Notes: generated from the letters alone by a model not told the origin. A stretch of DNA of 64,000 nucleotides from JAZDCJ01 sp036311985 (GCF_036311985.1 NZ_JAZDCJ010000028.1); one strand, 5' to 3'. Positions 30,583-41,060 are shown, numbered from the stretch's first letter. A program made the numbers and translations.

Positions 30583-31638
30583 ATGCCCCTTGAGATCCTC
30601 GCCCTCGTCCTCGTCGCCGCCGCGCTCGTGATCGCGCTGGTCAGCCTCTGGTCCGTGCGCAAGCTGAAGTCCCGGATCGCCCACATCGAGGACGCGCCCG
30701 TCGTCGCCCGCTCCCTGACGGAGCAGCACAAGGTGGGCGTGGTCCTGAATCCTTCGAAGAACGACGCCGAACGGGCCCTCGCGCTGCTCCGTTCCGTCTG
30801 CGCGGACTCGGGTCTGGAGGAGCCGCTCGTCTTCGAGACCACGGTGGAGGACCCGGGCCACGCGATGGCGGTGGACGCGCTCGCGGCGGGGTGCACGCTC
30901 GTGGTCGCCGCGGGCGGGGACGGCACGGTCCGCGAGGTGGCGGAGGTCCTGGCCGGGAAGGACGCCGTGATGGGCCTGCTCCCGCTGGGGACGGGGAACC
31001 TCCTGGCCCGTAACCTGGACTTCGACGTGGAGGACCTGCCGGCCGCGGTGGCGACCGCCCTGGGCGGCGCGCCGCGGGACATCGACGCGGTGGCGATCAC
31101 GCTCGAGGGCGCGGACGGTTCCCTCGAGGAGCACGTCTTCCTCGTGATCGCGGGCATCGGATTCGACGCGGACATCATGAACGACACCAACGCGGAGCTC
31201 AAGGCCAAGGTGGGCCACATGGCCTACGCTGAGGCGGCGATGCGCCACCTGCCGGGCCAGCGCAGCACGGTCCAGATCTCGCTGGACGGCGGCCCGCTGC
31301 AGTCCCGGAAGGTGCGTTCGGTGATGATCGCCAATTGCGGCAAGCTGCAGGGCGGGGTGGAGCTCGTCCCGGATGCGCGGGTCGACGACGGCCTGCTGGA
31401 CGTCGTGGTGATGAGCCCCCGCTCGGTGGCGGGCTGGCTGTGGATCGCGGCGAAGACCGCCCTGCGCAGCCGGCGGCGGATCCCCATCGTCGACTACTAC
31501 CAGGCCCGCGCGGTCCGGATCGTCCTCCCGGAGCCCATCGGCTCGCAGTTGGACGGCGACACGACCGGCGAGGTCGTGGCCCTGCAGGCGCAGGTCCGCC
31601 CGAAGGCCCTGCGCATCCGCGTTCCGCAGCCCGCCTAG
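30583..31638 (+). CDS. Diacylglycerol/sphingosine kinase-like protein
   Basis: A 351-residue lipid kinase of the DAGK catalytic family. An N-terminal membrane helix (LEILALVLVAAALVIALVSLW) is followed by the nucleotide-binding domain with VVAAGGDGTVREV and LPLGTGNLLARN, then the C-terminal beta-sandwich with the DGDTTGE end. It probably phosphorylates a membrane lipid; actinobacterial relatives act in PI/PIM or diacylglycerol metabolism. Its stop codon shares bases with the convergent pheA stop. Confidence 0.82.
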   Translation: MPLEILALVLVAAALVIALVSLWSVRKLKSRIAHIEDAPVVARSLTEQHKVGVVLNPSKNDAERALALLRSVCADSGLEEPLVFETTVEDPGHAMAVDALAAGCTLVVAAGGDGTVREVAEVLAGKDAVMGLLPLGTGNLLARNLDFDVEDLPAAVATALGGAPRDIDAVAITLEGADGSLEEHVFLVIAGIGFDADIMNDTNAELKAKVGHMAYAEAAMRHLPGQRSTVQISLDGGPLQSRKVRSVMIANCGKLQGGVELVPDARVDDGLLDVVVMSPRSVAGWLWIAAKTALRSRRRIPIVDYYQARAVRIVLPEPIGSQLDGDTTGEVVALQAQVRPKALRIRVPQPA

Positions 31639-32600
31639 CTTCCCCCGCGCAGCCCGCGGACCCAGGCGTGGGCCTGGGCGAAGGCCTCGTCGGTGTTGTG
31701 CCGGGCCACGGACGGCCGGGACACTTCGCTCTGCTCGGCGGACGGGTAGGAGCCGAGGAAGCGGATGGCGGGGCTGATCCGGTGCAGGCCGGCGAGCGCG
31801 TCCGCCATGCGGGCCTCGTCGACGTGGCCGTGGGCGTCGACGGAGAAGAAGTAGTCGCCCATCTTCTGCCCCGTGGGGCGCGATTCGATCCGGCTGAGGT
31901 TCACGCCGCGGGCGGCGAACTGCTCCAGGATCTCCATGAGCGCGCCCGGGTGGTCCTCCGGCAGCGGGATCACCACGGTGGTCTTGTCGCTCCCCGTCGC
32001 GGGCGGCAGGGAGCCCGGGCGGCCGACGAGGACGAACCGCGTCACGGCCCCGGCGTTGTCCTCGATCCCGGACCGCAGCACGGCCAAGGGGTTCTCCTCG
32101 GCGACCAGCGGCGAGCAGATCGAGGCGTCGTAGGCGGCGTCCGGTTCGAGGAGGGACAGCGCCCCGGCGGCCGTGGAGGACGCGGGAACGAACTCGGCCC
32201 GCGGGATGTTCTCCTCCGCCCAGCCGCGGCATTGCGCCCAGGCGTGGCCGTGCGTGGCGACGGTGCGGATCTGCCCGAGCTCGGTGATGCCGTCGCGGAC
32301 GACGAGCACGAACGTGATGGGGACGAGGACCTCGGCGACGATCTGCAGGGCACCGCCCGTCGCGATCGCGTCCAGCGTCGCGGAGACCCCGCCCTCGACG
32401 GAGTTCTCGATGGGCACCATCGCCGCCGTGACCCCGCCGGAGCGGACCTTTTCCAATGCCGAGTTCACGGACGTCGAGGGGACGCGCTCGGCGTCGGCCG
32501 CCCCGGGGATCCGCAGCAGCGCGGCCTCGGTGAACGTCCCGGCCGGTCCGAGGTAGGTGTAGACGGCCGCCGCGTCGTCGGAACCGCTGGATGGACTCAT
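31635..32600 (-). CDS. pheA: Prephenate dehydratase
   Basis: Converts prephenate to phenylpyruvate in phenylalanine synthesis. The 321-residue protein has the dehydratase domain (YLGPAGTFTEAAL; PIENSVEGGVSATLD; ATHGHAWAQCRGW; TRFVLV) and a C-terminal ACT domain (HPGALMEILEQFAARGVNLSRIESRPT) for feedback inhibition by phenylalanine. Its ATG overlaps the rhodanese stop as ATGA. The stop lies within the CTAG shared with the convergent lipid-kinase gene. Confidence 0.95.
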   Translation of the reverse strand: MSPSSGSDDAAAVYTYLGPAGTFTEAALLRIPGAADAERVPSTSVNSALEKVRSGGVTAAMVPIENSVEGGVSATLDAIATGGALQIVAEVLVPITFVLVVRDGITELGQIRTVATHGHAWAQCRGWAEENIPRAEFVPASSTAAGALSLLEPDAAYDASICSPLVAEENPLAVLRSGIEDNAGAVTRFVLVGRPGSLPPATGSDKTTVVIPLPEDHPGALMEILEQFAARGVNLSRIESRPTGQKMGDYFFSVDAHGHVDEARMADALAGLHRISPAIRFLGSYPSAEQSEVSRPSVARHNTDEAFAQAHAWVRGLRGGS

Positions 32601-32923
32601 CGGACGTTCGGTTCCAGGCCGTTCTCGCTGGCCATCGGCAGTCCCTGCTCGAACCACTCGCCGCTGCCCCCGGCGACGTTGAACGCCGCATAGCCCTGTC
32701 CGGTCAGGTAGGCCGCGACCTGCGCGCTGCGCCCGCCGGTGCGGCAGATGACGTAGGTGTCCTCGTCCGGGTCGAGTTCCTCGAGCCGCTCCGGGATCTC
32801 GTTCATGGGAATGTGGACGGCGCCGGCGACGTGGCCCTCGTTCCACTCGTAGTCCTCGCGCACGTCGAGGACCTTGGCCCCCGCGGGAACCTCCGTGACC
32901 TGGACGGTTTCGAACTCGCTCAT
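32597..32923 (-). CDS. Single-domain rhodanese
   Basis: A 108-residue rhodanese domain with DVREDYEWNEGHVAGAVHIP and the active-site loop CRTGGRSA (Cys60). It would carry a persulfide sulfur for thiol or sulfite acceptors. The start at 32923 follows AGAAGGA at a good distance. It is translationally coupled to pheA, although no functional tie is known. Confidence 0.9.
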   Translation of the reverse strand: MSEFETVQVTEVPAGAKVLDVREDYEWNEGHVAGAVHIPMNEIPERLEELDPDEDTYVICRTGGRSAQVAAYLTGQGYAAFNVAGGSGEWFEQGLPMASENGLEPNVR

Positions 32924-33004
32924 GATGATCCTTCTGGTTGATGGCGCCCGAACCACCCCAGCCTATAGTGGGAATCGCACCCCCTCCCAAGATGAAGGAC
33001 CGCG

Positions 33005-35059
33005 ATGGACCCCTCTGCCGGCCTCCAGGCGCTGAGCGGCGTCGGCGTCGTCCTGGGCGCGGTCCTGGCCGCCGGGTTCCTGCTGCTGCAGGCCTGGATC
33101 GTCGCCGCGATCGCCCGCCGCGTCCTGGGCGTCCCGGTCGGCTGGCCCCGCTCGATCCTCGTGGGCCTGGCCATGTCCACGGTGCTCAGCTGGGCGGTGC
33201 AGTACCTCTGGGTCGCGGCGGACATCGGCGACGCGACGGGCCTCAACGTCTCCCCCGTGGTCGCGGTGATGTTCGGCCTCCTCGCCCTGCTGTGGATCTT
33301 CGCGCTCGGCGTCGCCGTCCTCATGGTCCTGGAGATCGCCGTGCCCACGGGCACCGTCCCCAGCCCGCTGGCCCTGTTCACGGGCTGGAAGACCCGCCGC
33401 CAGCGCACCGGCCGCTACCTGCAAGTCATGCGCATCGCCGTCCGCCACGGCCTCCTGGCCCAGGTCCGCGGACTGGACCGCCGCCACCGCCCGGCCGCCG
33501 AGCACGCCACGGCCCGCGAGCTCCGCGCCGCCCTCGAGGAGGCGGGCGTGACGTTCGTGAAGCTCGGCCAGATGCTCTCCACGCGCCACGACCTGCTCCC
33601 GGCCCCGTTCATCCGCGAGCTGTCCCGGCTGCAGACCAACGCCCAGCCGGAACCGTGGCCGTCGACGCTCGCCGCGATCGAATCCAGCCTGGGCCGTCCG
33701 GCCGGCGAGGCCTTCGCCGCGCTCGAGGAGGAACCGCTCGCCTCCGCCTCGGTGGCGCAGGTCCACCGCGCCGTGCTGCACGGCGGTGAACGCGTCGTCG
33801 TGAAGGTCCAGCGGCGCTCGGCGGTCGCCCAGGTCACGCGCGACGCCGGGATCATCCTCCAGCTCGCGGGCTGGCTCGAGCGCTCGGCGCCGTGGGCGCG
33901 CCAGCTGGGCGTCGCCCGCCTGGCGGAGGGCTTCGTGGACTCCCTCCACGAGGAGCTCGACTACCTTGTCGAGGCCGAGAACATGCGGGCCGTGCAGCGT
34001 TCGCTCTCCGGCTACGAGATCACCGTCCCGGACCTGCACGAGCAGTGGTGCAGCCGCCGGCTGCTGGTCATGGACGAACTGCGCGGAACGCCCGTCGGGA
34101 ACGCCGCGGAAGCGCTCGGGGCCCTGGGGCCGGACGCGCGGGCGGGTCTCGGCTCCGAGCTGCTGCGCGCCACCCTGCACCAGATCGCCTCCGACGGCGT
34201 CTTCCACGCCGACCTGCACCCGGGCAACATCCTCCTGCTCGACTCCGGCACGCTGGCCCTGCTGGACTTCGGCTCGGTGGGCCGGCTGGACCCCTTGAGC
34301 CAGCAGGCGCTCGGCCTGCTCCTGCTCGCGATCGACAAGAACGACAACCAGCTCGCCACCGACGCGCTCCTGGACCTCCTGGACCGCCCCGCGGACTTCG
34401 ACGCCCGCGGCTTCGAGCGCTCGCTGGGCCAGCTCATGGTCCGCTACCGCAACGGCTTCGCGGGCCGCGGCGGCTCCGAGCTCTTCACCTCCCTCTTCGC
34501 CCTCGTGATCCAGCACGGCTTCACGGTCCCGCAGCAGATCGCCGCCGCGTTCCGCGCCCTCGCCGCGCTCGAGGGCACGCTCGCGCTCATCGACCCGGCG
34601 CTCGACGTCGTCCAGGCCGCCCGCGAGGAGGGACGCCGGATCGCCGGCGCCGCGATCGGCCCCGGCGGATGGAAGGAGGCCCTCGAGACGCGCGCCCTGC
34701 ACCTGCTGCCCGCGCTGTCCACCCTGCCGCGCCGCGTCTCGAAGATCACCGAGGACCTCGAGGAGGGCCGGCTCTCCGTCAACGTCCGCGTTCTCGCACA
34801 TGCGGCGGACCGCGGCTTCCTGAACCGCCTGGTCCAGCAGGTCGTCGTGGCGATCCTCGCGGGGGCCGCGACGCTCGGGGCGATCGTCCTGATCGCCACC
34901 GAGACCGGGCCGTTCCTAACCGAGAACATCCGCACCCACGCGTTCTTCGGCTACCTCCTGCTCTTCATGGGCTTCATCCTGGCCCTGCGGGCCGTGGTCC
35001 TGGTCTTCCAGCGGGACCGCTACGACGCGTCCGATCCGGACAGAAGGGCCGGGGGCTGA
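33005..35059 (+). CDS. AarF/ABC1/UbiB-family kinase-like protein
   Basis: A 684-residue atypical kinase. Three N-terminal helices (about 10-110) anchor it, and two C-terminal ones (about 605-665) follow the kinase fold. Motifs present are the KxGQ signature VKLGQMLSTRHDLLP, the Ala-rich loop LASASVAQVHRAVL, the catalytic HADLHPGNILLLD and LLDFGSVGRL. In respiring bacteria UbiB-type proteins support isoprenoid quinone synthesis. Here, with menaquinone expected, a related lipid or quinone role is plausible. It overlaps nothing but is 3 nt from the amidase gene. Confidence 0.87.
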   Translation: MDPSAGLQALSGVGVVLGAVLAAGFLLLQAWIVAAIARRVLGVPVGWPRSILVGLAMSTVLSWAVQYLWVAADIGDATGLNVSPVVAVMFGLLALLWIFALGVAVLMVLEIAVPTGTVPSPLALFTGWKTRRQRTGRYLQVMRIAVRHGLLAQVRGLDRRHRPAAEHATARELRAALEEAGVTFVKLGQMLSTRHDLLPAPFIRELSRLQTNAQPEPWPSTLAAIESSLGRPAGEAFAALEEEPLASASVAQVHRAVLHGGERVVVKVQRRSAVAQVTRDAGIILQLAGWLERSAPWARQLGVARLAEGFVDSLHEELDYLVEAENMRAVQRSLSGYEITVPDLHEQWCSRRLLVMDELRGTPVGNAAEALGALGPDARAGLGSELLRATLHQIASDGVFHADLHPGNILLLDSGTLALLDFGSVGRLDPLSQQALGLLLLAIDKNDNQLATDALLDLLDRPADFDARGFERSLGQLMVRYRNGFAGRGGSELFTSLFALVIQHGFTVPQQIAAAFRALAALEGTLALIDPALDVVQAAREEGRRIAGAAIGPGGWKEALETRALHLLPALSTLPRRVSKITEDLEEGRLSVNVRVLAHAADRGFLNRLVQQVVVAILAGAATLGAIVLIATETGPFLTENIRTHAFFGYLLLFMGFILALRAVVLVFQRDRYDASDPDRRAGG

Positions 35060-35062
35060 ACC

Positions 35063-36502
35063 ATGGACCTCGCATCGACCACCGCGCTGCGGCTGCGCGA
35101 CGCGCTCGCGGACGGGACCGTCTCCGCGCGCGAGGCGGCCGAGCATTACCTGCGCCGGATCGAGGAGCTGAACCCTCGCCTGCGCAGCTTCGTCACGGTC
35201 ACCGCCGACGCCGCGCTCGAGGAGGCGGGGCGCGCCGACCAGGCGTGGGCCGCGGCCCGGAACGCCCCGGGCGGCCGCGCGAACCCGGAACCGCTGCCCC
35301 CGCTGCACGGGATGCCCGTGGCCTACAAGGACCTCTGGGAGGTCGCGGGGGTCCCCACGACGTTCGGCTCGGCGGCCGTCCCCGCGCAGACGGCGGAGGC
35401 CGACCACGCGGTGCCGGCGCGGCTGCGGGCGGCGGGCGCCGTGAGCCTGGGCAAGACGCAGATCCCGGAGTTCGGCCTCAACGCGTACTCGGAGAACCGG
35501 ATCGCGCCGCCGGCCCGGAACCCGCTGGACCCGGAGCTGACCCCGGGAGGGTCCTCCGGCGGGACGGCGGCGGCCGTCGCGGCGGGCATGCTGCCCTTCT
35601 CCCCGGGGAACGACGGCGGCGGGTCCATCCGCATCCCGGCGGCGGCGTGCGGGCTCGTGGGCCTCAAGCCGGGCTTCGGGACGGTCCCCGCGGACCTGGT
35701 CAACGGCACCGAGGACCAGTGGGGCGCGCCGCGGCTCGCCGTGTCCGGTCCGATCGCCCGCAACGCCGCCGACGTGGCCCTGCTCCTGGACGCCCTCGTC
35801 GGGGATCCAGGAGGGGACGACGCCGGGGCCGCGCCCGGCGTCGGACGCCATCTCGCCGCCGCGCTGCGCGCGGATCCGGGCGGCGGGCGCCCCCTGCGCA
35901 TCGGGTTGAGCACGCGCTCCCCGTTCGACCCCTACTACCCGACCGCTCTGGACGCGGACGCCGGGGAGGCGCTGCGCCGCGGCGTCGTGCTCCTGGAACG
36001 CGCGGGGCACCACGTCGAGGACGCGGACCTGCGCTACGACAACCGCTACGCTCCGGCCTTCCAGACCATCTGGACCGCGGGGCTCGCGGAGGCGCCCATC
36101 CCCACGGCCGGGGAGCCCTACCTGACCCGGCTCGCGCGGGACTTCCGGGACCGCGCGGCGCGCACGCCCGCGCCGCAGAAGGAATCGGCGGCGCGGATCC
36201 TGCGCAAGATCGCCGAGGACTGCCGCGCCCAGTGGGGCCGGTACGACGCCGTGTTGACGCCGGCCCTGGCGCACCTGCCGCCGCCGATCGGCTACTTCAC
36301 GGCCCACGGCGCGGACGACGACTACCGGCTGCAGTGCCTCTTCACGCCGTTCACGTCCATGGTCAACGTCTCCGGGCTCCCGGCCGCCGTCCTGCCCACG
36401 CACACCACCGCCGGCGGGCTCTCGATGGGCGTGCAGCTCATCGGCCGGGCCGGCTCTGAGGCGTTCCTGCTGGGCCTGCTCGCCCAGCTCGAGGGCGTGT
36501 GA
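35063..36502 (+). CDS. Amidase signature family hydrolase
   Basis: A 479-residue amidase with the Ser-cisSer-Lys triad: Lys89 in AYKDLW, Ser164 in PGGSSGGTAAAV, and nucleophile Ser188 in GGGSIRIPAAACG. It hydrolyses a carboxamide of unknown identity; it is not clearly GatA because the neighbours are unrelated. In the variable region near residue 252 a GDDAGAAPG loop carries a dispersed word (35817-35826) that forms a 10-bp hairpin with the following bases. It begins 3 nt after the kinase gene, so the two form an operon. Confidence 0.88.
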   Translation: MDLASTTALRLRDALADGTVSAREAAEHYLRRIEELNPRLRSFVTVTADAALEEAGRADQAWAAARNAPGGRANPEPLPPLHGMPVAYKDLWEVAGVPTTFGSAAVPAQTAEADHAVPARLRAAGAVSLGKTQIPEFGLNAYSENRIAPPARNPLDPELTPGGSSGGTAAAVAAGMLPFSPGNDGGGSIRIPAAACGLVGLKPGFGTVPADLVNGTEDQWGAPRLAVSGPIARNAADVALLLDALVGDPGGDDAGAAPGVGRHLAAALRADPGGGRPLRIGLSTRSPFDPYYPTALDADAGEALRRGVVLLERAGHHVEDADLRYDNRYAPAFQTIWTAGLAEAPIPTAGEPYLTRLARDFRDRAARTPAPQKESAARILRKIAEDCRAQWGRYDAVLTPALAHLPPPIGYFTAHGADDDYRLQCLFTPFTSMVNVSGLPAAVLPTHTTAGGLSMGVQLIGRAGSEAFLLGLLAQLEGV

Positions 36503-36543
36503 TCCGCCGCACAGAAGTGGGCATTGCGCCGGTCCGCGGCGGA
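36503..36543 (+). terminator. Inverted repeat after amidase gene
   Basis: TCCGCCGC (36503-36510) pairs with GCGGCGGA (36536-36543) across 25 nt and is followed by AAAAT. It lies between the amidase stop and the peptide transporter start. It may be a terminator or a regulatory site for the transporter. Confidence 0.35.
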
Positions 36544-36554
36544 AAATCGGGTAA

Positions 36555-38012
<1,458 letters not shown>

Positions 38013-38036
38013 CCCGGCCGGTCCCGGACCGGCGGT

Positions 38037-38088
38037 ACGACGGCGGACGGCGCCCTTCCGCGCAGAGGGGCGCCGTCCGCCGTCGTTT
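38037..38088 (+). terminator. Strong intrinsic terminator
   Basis: A perfect 19-bp stem (38037-38055 with 38068-38086) has a 12-nt loop and is followed by TTT. The outer part, ACGACGGCGG, is one base from the dispersed word. It sits between the transporter and the convergent DUF4190 gene and can serve both. Confidence 0.85.
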
Positions 38089-38150
38089 CAGCGGGCCCAT
38101 ACCGTCGGGGGCCGCGCCCCCGGATGCGCGGCCGGGGGCGGCCCTGCGGG

Positions 38151-38618
38151 CTACGGCACGTAGCTGGCGAAGAGGGCGGCCGCCAAGAAGCCGAAGAGGA
38201 GCCCGAGGCCGAGCACGAGGTAGCCCATGACCAGGCCGGCGATCGCCATGCCGCGCCCGGAGGGCTCCCTGCGCAGCGCGATGTGGCCCGTGACGATCGC
38301 CGCGATCTGCGGAGCGAAGAGCGTCCCGAAGGAGATCAGCCCGACGATCCCGCAGACGAGCGAGATGATGCTGAGGGTCTTCGGCTCGGCGGGCGCGTAG
38401 CCGAAGGCCGGTTGCGGTGCCGCAGAGGGCGGGGCCTGGTCGGCGTAGGGGTTGCGCGGTGCCTGCCCGCCCGGCCCCGGGTACTGTCCGCCGGACGCCC
38501 ACCCCGGCGCCGGCGGCACCGCCCGGCCGTCCTGCCCGGGCTGCTGCTGCCCGCCCACGGGGGTCGACCACGAGGGGTGCTGGGGGTCGTTGAACGGCCG
38601 GTCCTGGTCGTTGGCCAT
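38151..38618 (-). CDS. DUF4190 membrane protein
   Basis: A 155-residue protein. The first ~78 residues are Pro/Gly/Gln-rich and disordered. The rest has two transmembrane helices with the DUF4190 pattern: LSIISLVCGIVGLISFG, IAAIVTGHIALRRE, GRGMAIAGLVMGYLVLGLGL. Function unknown. It is divergent from pgm. Confidence 0.8.
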   Translation of the reverse strand: MANDQDRPFNDPQHPSWSTPVGGQQQPGQDGRAVPPAPGWASGGQYPGPGGQAPRNPYADQAPPSAAPQPAFGYAPAEPKTLSIISLVCGIVGLISFGTLFAPQIAAIVTGHIALRREPSGRGMAIAGLVMGYLVLGLGLLFGFLAAALFASYVP

Positions 38619-38695
38619 CGGTGGCGGGTCCTTCGGGGTCGGTGGCTTCTCCTCCCCATTCTAGGCCGGAGAAATGTTCAGGCACCGTCCACTTT

Positions 38696-38725
38696 TGGCT
38701 ACGGCTTTCTGCCAAGCTGTAGCCA
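38696..38725. promoter_or_regulatory. 12-bp inverted repeat at pgm start
   Basis: TGGCTACGGCTT (38696-38707) and AAGCTGTAGCCA (38714-38725) pair at 11 of 12 positions across 6 nt. The right arm ends on the A of the pgm start codon. It could be an operator over the promoter or an RNA hairpin that limits translation. There is no ribosome-binding site in between. Confidence 0.5.
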
Positions 38726-40386
38726 TGGCCGAGAACCGCGCGGGCACGCGAGCCCTTCCCCAGGACCTGATCGACGTCGACGCCGTGAGGGGCGCGTACT
38801 TCGACGTGAAACCCGACCCTTCCGATCCGGACCAACGCGTGGCGTTCGGGACGTCCGGGCACCGCGGCAAGTCGGTGAACGGCTCCTTCAACGAGGACCA
38901 CATCGCCGCGATCACGCAGGCGATCGTCGAGTACCGGGCGGGGCAGGGCATCACGGGCCCGCTCTTCCTCGGCAAGGACACCCATGCCCTCTCCGATCCG
39001 GCCCAGGACACCGCCCTGGAGGTCCTGGCCGCGAACGGCGTGCGGGTCCTCGTCGACGCGCGCACCGGCTGGACGCCGACCCCCGCGCTGTCCCACGCGA
39101 TCCTCGTCCACAACCGCGCCCTGTCCGGGACGGGCAACGCCGGCCGGGCGGACGGGATCGTCGTGACCCCGAGCCACAACCCGCCGAGCGACGGCGGCTT
39201 CAAGTACAACCCGCCGCACGGCGGGCCCGCGGACTCCGACGCGACCGGGTGGATCGCCGGGCGCGCCAACGAGCTGCTCGAGGCGGGGCTGCAGGGCGTG
39301 CGGCGCATCCCGCTGGTCCAGGCCCGCCTGTCCGGCACGATCGGCAGCTACGACTACCTCGCCGCGTACGTCGACGACCTGCCGTCGGTGGTGAACCTGG
39401 ACGCGATCCGCTCGGCGGGCGTGCGCATCGGCGCGGACCCCATGGGCGGGGCCTCGGTGGACTACTGGGGGGCGATCGGCGAACGCCATGGCCTGGATCT
39501 GACGGTGGTGAACCCGGAGGTCGATCCGCGCTGGGCGTTCATGACGCTGGACTGGGACGGGAAGATCCGCATGGACTGCTCCTCCCCCGCCGCCATGGCC
39601 GGCCTGATCTCCGCGGTACGGGACGGCGGGGCGGCGTACGACATCGCGACGGGGAACGACGCCGACGCGGACCGGCACGGGATCGTCACCCCCGACGCGG
39701 GGCTGATGAACCCGAACCACTTCCTGGCGGTGGCGATCGACTACCTCTACCGGAACCGGCCGCTGTGGCCGTCCGGCGCCGGGGTGGGCAAGACCCTGGT
39801 CTCCTCCTCGATGATCGACCGCGTCGCCGCGTCGCTCGGACGCGAGCTCGTGGAGGTCCCGGTGGGCTTCAAGTGGTTCGTGCCAGGGCTGCTGGACGGC
39901 AGCGGCGTCTTCGGCGGCGAGGAGTCCGCGGGGGCCAGCTTCGTGCGCTTCGACGGCACCCCGTGGACCACGGACAAGGACGGGATCCTGCTGGCGCTGC
40001 TGGCCAGCGAGATCCAGGTCGTCACCGGCCGGTCCCCGAGCGCCCGCTACGAAGAGCTGACCACGCAGTTCGGCTCGCCCGCGTACGCGCGGATCGACGC
40101 CGCGGCGAACCGGGCGCAGAAGGCGGCCCTGGGCAGGCTGTCCGCCGCGGACGTGCCGGCGACCGAGCTCGCGGGCGAATCGATCACGGCCAAGCTCACC
40201 GAGGCGCCGGGCAACGGCGCGGCGATCGGGGGCCTGAAGGTCACGACCGAGAGCGCCTGGTTCGCAGCCCGCCCGTCCGGGACGGAGGACGTCTACAAGA
40301 TCTACGCCGAGTCCTTCAAGGGCGCCGAGCACCTGGCGCTGGTCCAGGCGGAGGCCAAGGCGCTCGTCGACTCCGTCATCGGCTGA
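38725..40386 (+). CDS. pgm: Phosphoglucomutase (alpha-D-glucose specific)
   Basis: Interconverts glucose-1-phosphate and glucose-6-phosphate for glycogen, trehalose and wall precursors. The 553-residue protein has FGTSGHRGKS, the phosphoserine loop TPSHNPPSDGG, the metal site GNDADADRHGI, the sugar loop FGGEESAGASF and the phosphate-binding RPSGTEDVYK end. I chose the ATG at 38725; a further in-frame start at 38674 would add 17 non-conserved residues. A large palindromic terminator follows. Confidence 0.95.
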   Translation: MAENRAGTRALPQDLIDVDAVRGAYFDVKPDPSDPDQRVAFGTSGHRGKSVNGSFNEDHIAAITQAIVEYRAGQGITGPLFLGKDTHALSDPAQDTALEVLAANGVRVLVDARTGWTPTPALSHAILVHNRALSGTGNAGRADGIVVTPSHNPPSDGGFKYNPPHGGPADSDATGWIAGRANELLEAGLQGVRRIPLVQARLSGTIGSYDYLAAYVDDLPSVVNLDAIRSAGVRIGADPMGGASVDYWGAIGERHGLDLTVVNPEVDPRWAFMTLDWDGKIRMDCSSPAAMAGLISAVRDGGAAYDIATGNDADADRHGIVTPDAGLMNPNHFLAVAIDYLYRNRPLWPSGAGVGKTLVSSSMIDRVAASLGRELVEVPVGFKWFVPGLLDGSGVFGGEESAGASFVRFDGTPWTTDKDGILLALLASEIQVVTGRSPSARYEELTTQFGSPAYARIDAAANRAQKAALGRLSAADVPATELAGESITAKLTEAPGNGAAIGGLKVTTESAWFAARPSGTEDVYKIYAESFKGAEHLALVQAEAKALVDSVIG

Positions 40387-40413
40387 GCGGCGCCGGACCG
40401 GCAGGGCCTGACC

Positions 40414-40470
40414 GTACGACGCCGGAGCCGGGCTTCCGCTGCCTGCGGAAGCCGGGCTCCGGCGTCGTAC
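40414..40470. repeat. Palindromic element: inverted pair of dispersed words acting as terminator
   Basis: Arms of 26 nt (40414-40439 and 40445-40470) pair with a single mismatch around a 5-nt loop. Each arm starts with GTACGACGCCGGAGCC. It lies between the convergent pgm and FMN-reductase genes, where it should terminate both. It is the longest example of the dispersed word. Other exact copies of ACGACGCCGG begin at 7619, 11493, 20763, 22217, 26731, 29238, 35817, 45184, 46233, 51080 and 59237 on the plus strand. On the minus strand they begin (lower coordinate) at 11798, 16093, 18287, 20159, 20207, 22660, 24507, 42627, 46299, 53971, 55915 and 61272. Confidence 0.9.
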
Positions 40471-40505
40471 TGGGTCTGGAACCGGGCGGGGCGCCCGGGG
40501 CGGCC

Positions 40506-41060
40506 CTAGTTGCTCTCGGCGGCGGCGCGCAGGCCCTCGAGGACCTGGGCGACCTGACCGGCGACCTCGGAATCGTCCTTCGGGTGCAGCTCGGCGAAGC
40601 GGACCACGGAGTTCGGGATGGAGAGCTTGACGTCCTCGAGCACCTTGGCGCCGGCGATGCCGACGGCCTTGCGGGCCTCGTCCTGGGCCCACACGCCGCC
40701 GAACTGGCCGAACGCGGTGCCGATCACGGCCGCCGGCTTGTCCTTCACGGCGCCGGCGCCGAAGGGGCGGGACAGCCAGTCGATGGCGTTCTTCAGCACG
40801 GCCGGCATGGTGCCGTTGTATTCCGGGGAGACCAGGAGCAGGGCGTCGGCCCCGGCCGCGGCGGCGCGCAGCTCGGCGACGCCTTCCGGAAGCGCGCCCT
40901 CGACGTCGACGTCCTCGTTGTAGAAGGGGAGCTTCTCCAGGCCGGAGTACACGTTGACGTCGACGCCCTCGGGGGCGTGCTCGGCCGTGGCCTCGGCGAG
41001 CTTGACGTTGGTGGAGCCGTTGCGGAGGGACCCGACGAGGGTGAGGACGGTGGTTGCCAT
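40506..41060 (-). CDS. NADPH-dependent FMN reductase
   Basis: A 184-residue flavodoxin-like protein. LTLVGSLRNGSTNVKLA near the N-terminus is the FMN phosphate loop, and LLLVSPEYNGTMPAVLKNAIDWLSR carries the conserved SPEYNG motif. It reduces FMN or quinone-like electrophiles with NAD(P)H. An AGGAG site precedes the ATG at 41060. It has no operon partner: the aldehyde dehydrogenase on the same strand is 150 bp upstream. Confidence 0.88.
   Translation of the reverse strand: MATTVLTLVGSLRNGSTNVKLAEATAEHAPEGVDVNVYSGLEKLPFYNEDVDVEGALPEGVAELRAAAAGADALLLVSPEYNGTMPAVLKNAIDWLSRPFGAGAVKDKPAAVIGTAFGQFGGVWAQDEARKAVGIAGAKVLEDVKLSIPNSVVRFAELHPKDDSEVAGQVAQVLEGLRAAAESN

Noticed and set aside
31635..32990. 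pheA extended upstream to 32990
   Set aside because: The extra part overlaps the rhodanese in another frame. The ATG at 32600 with ATGA coupling fits the family start.
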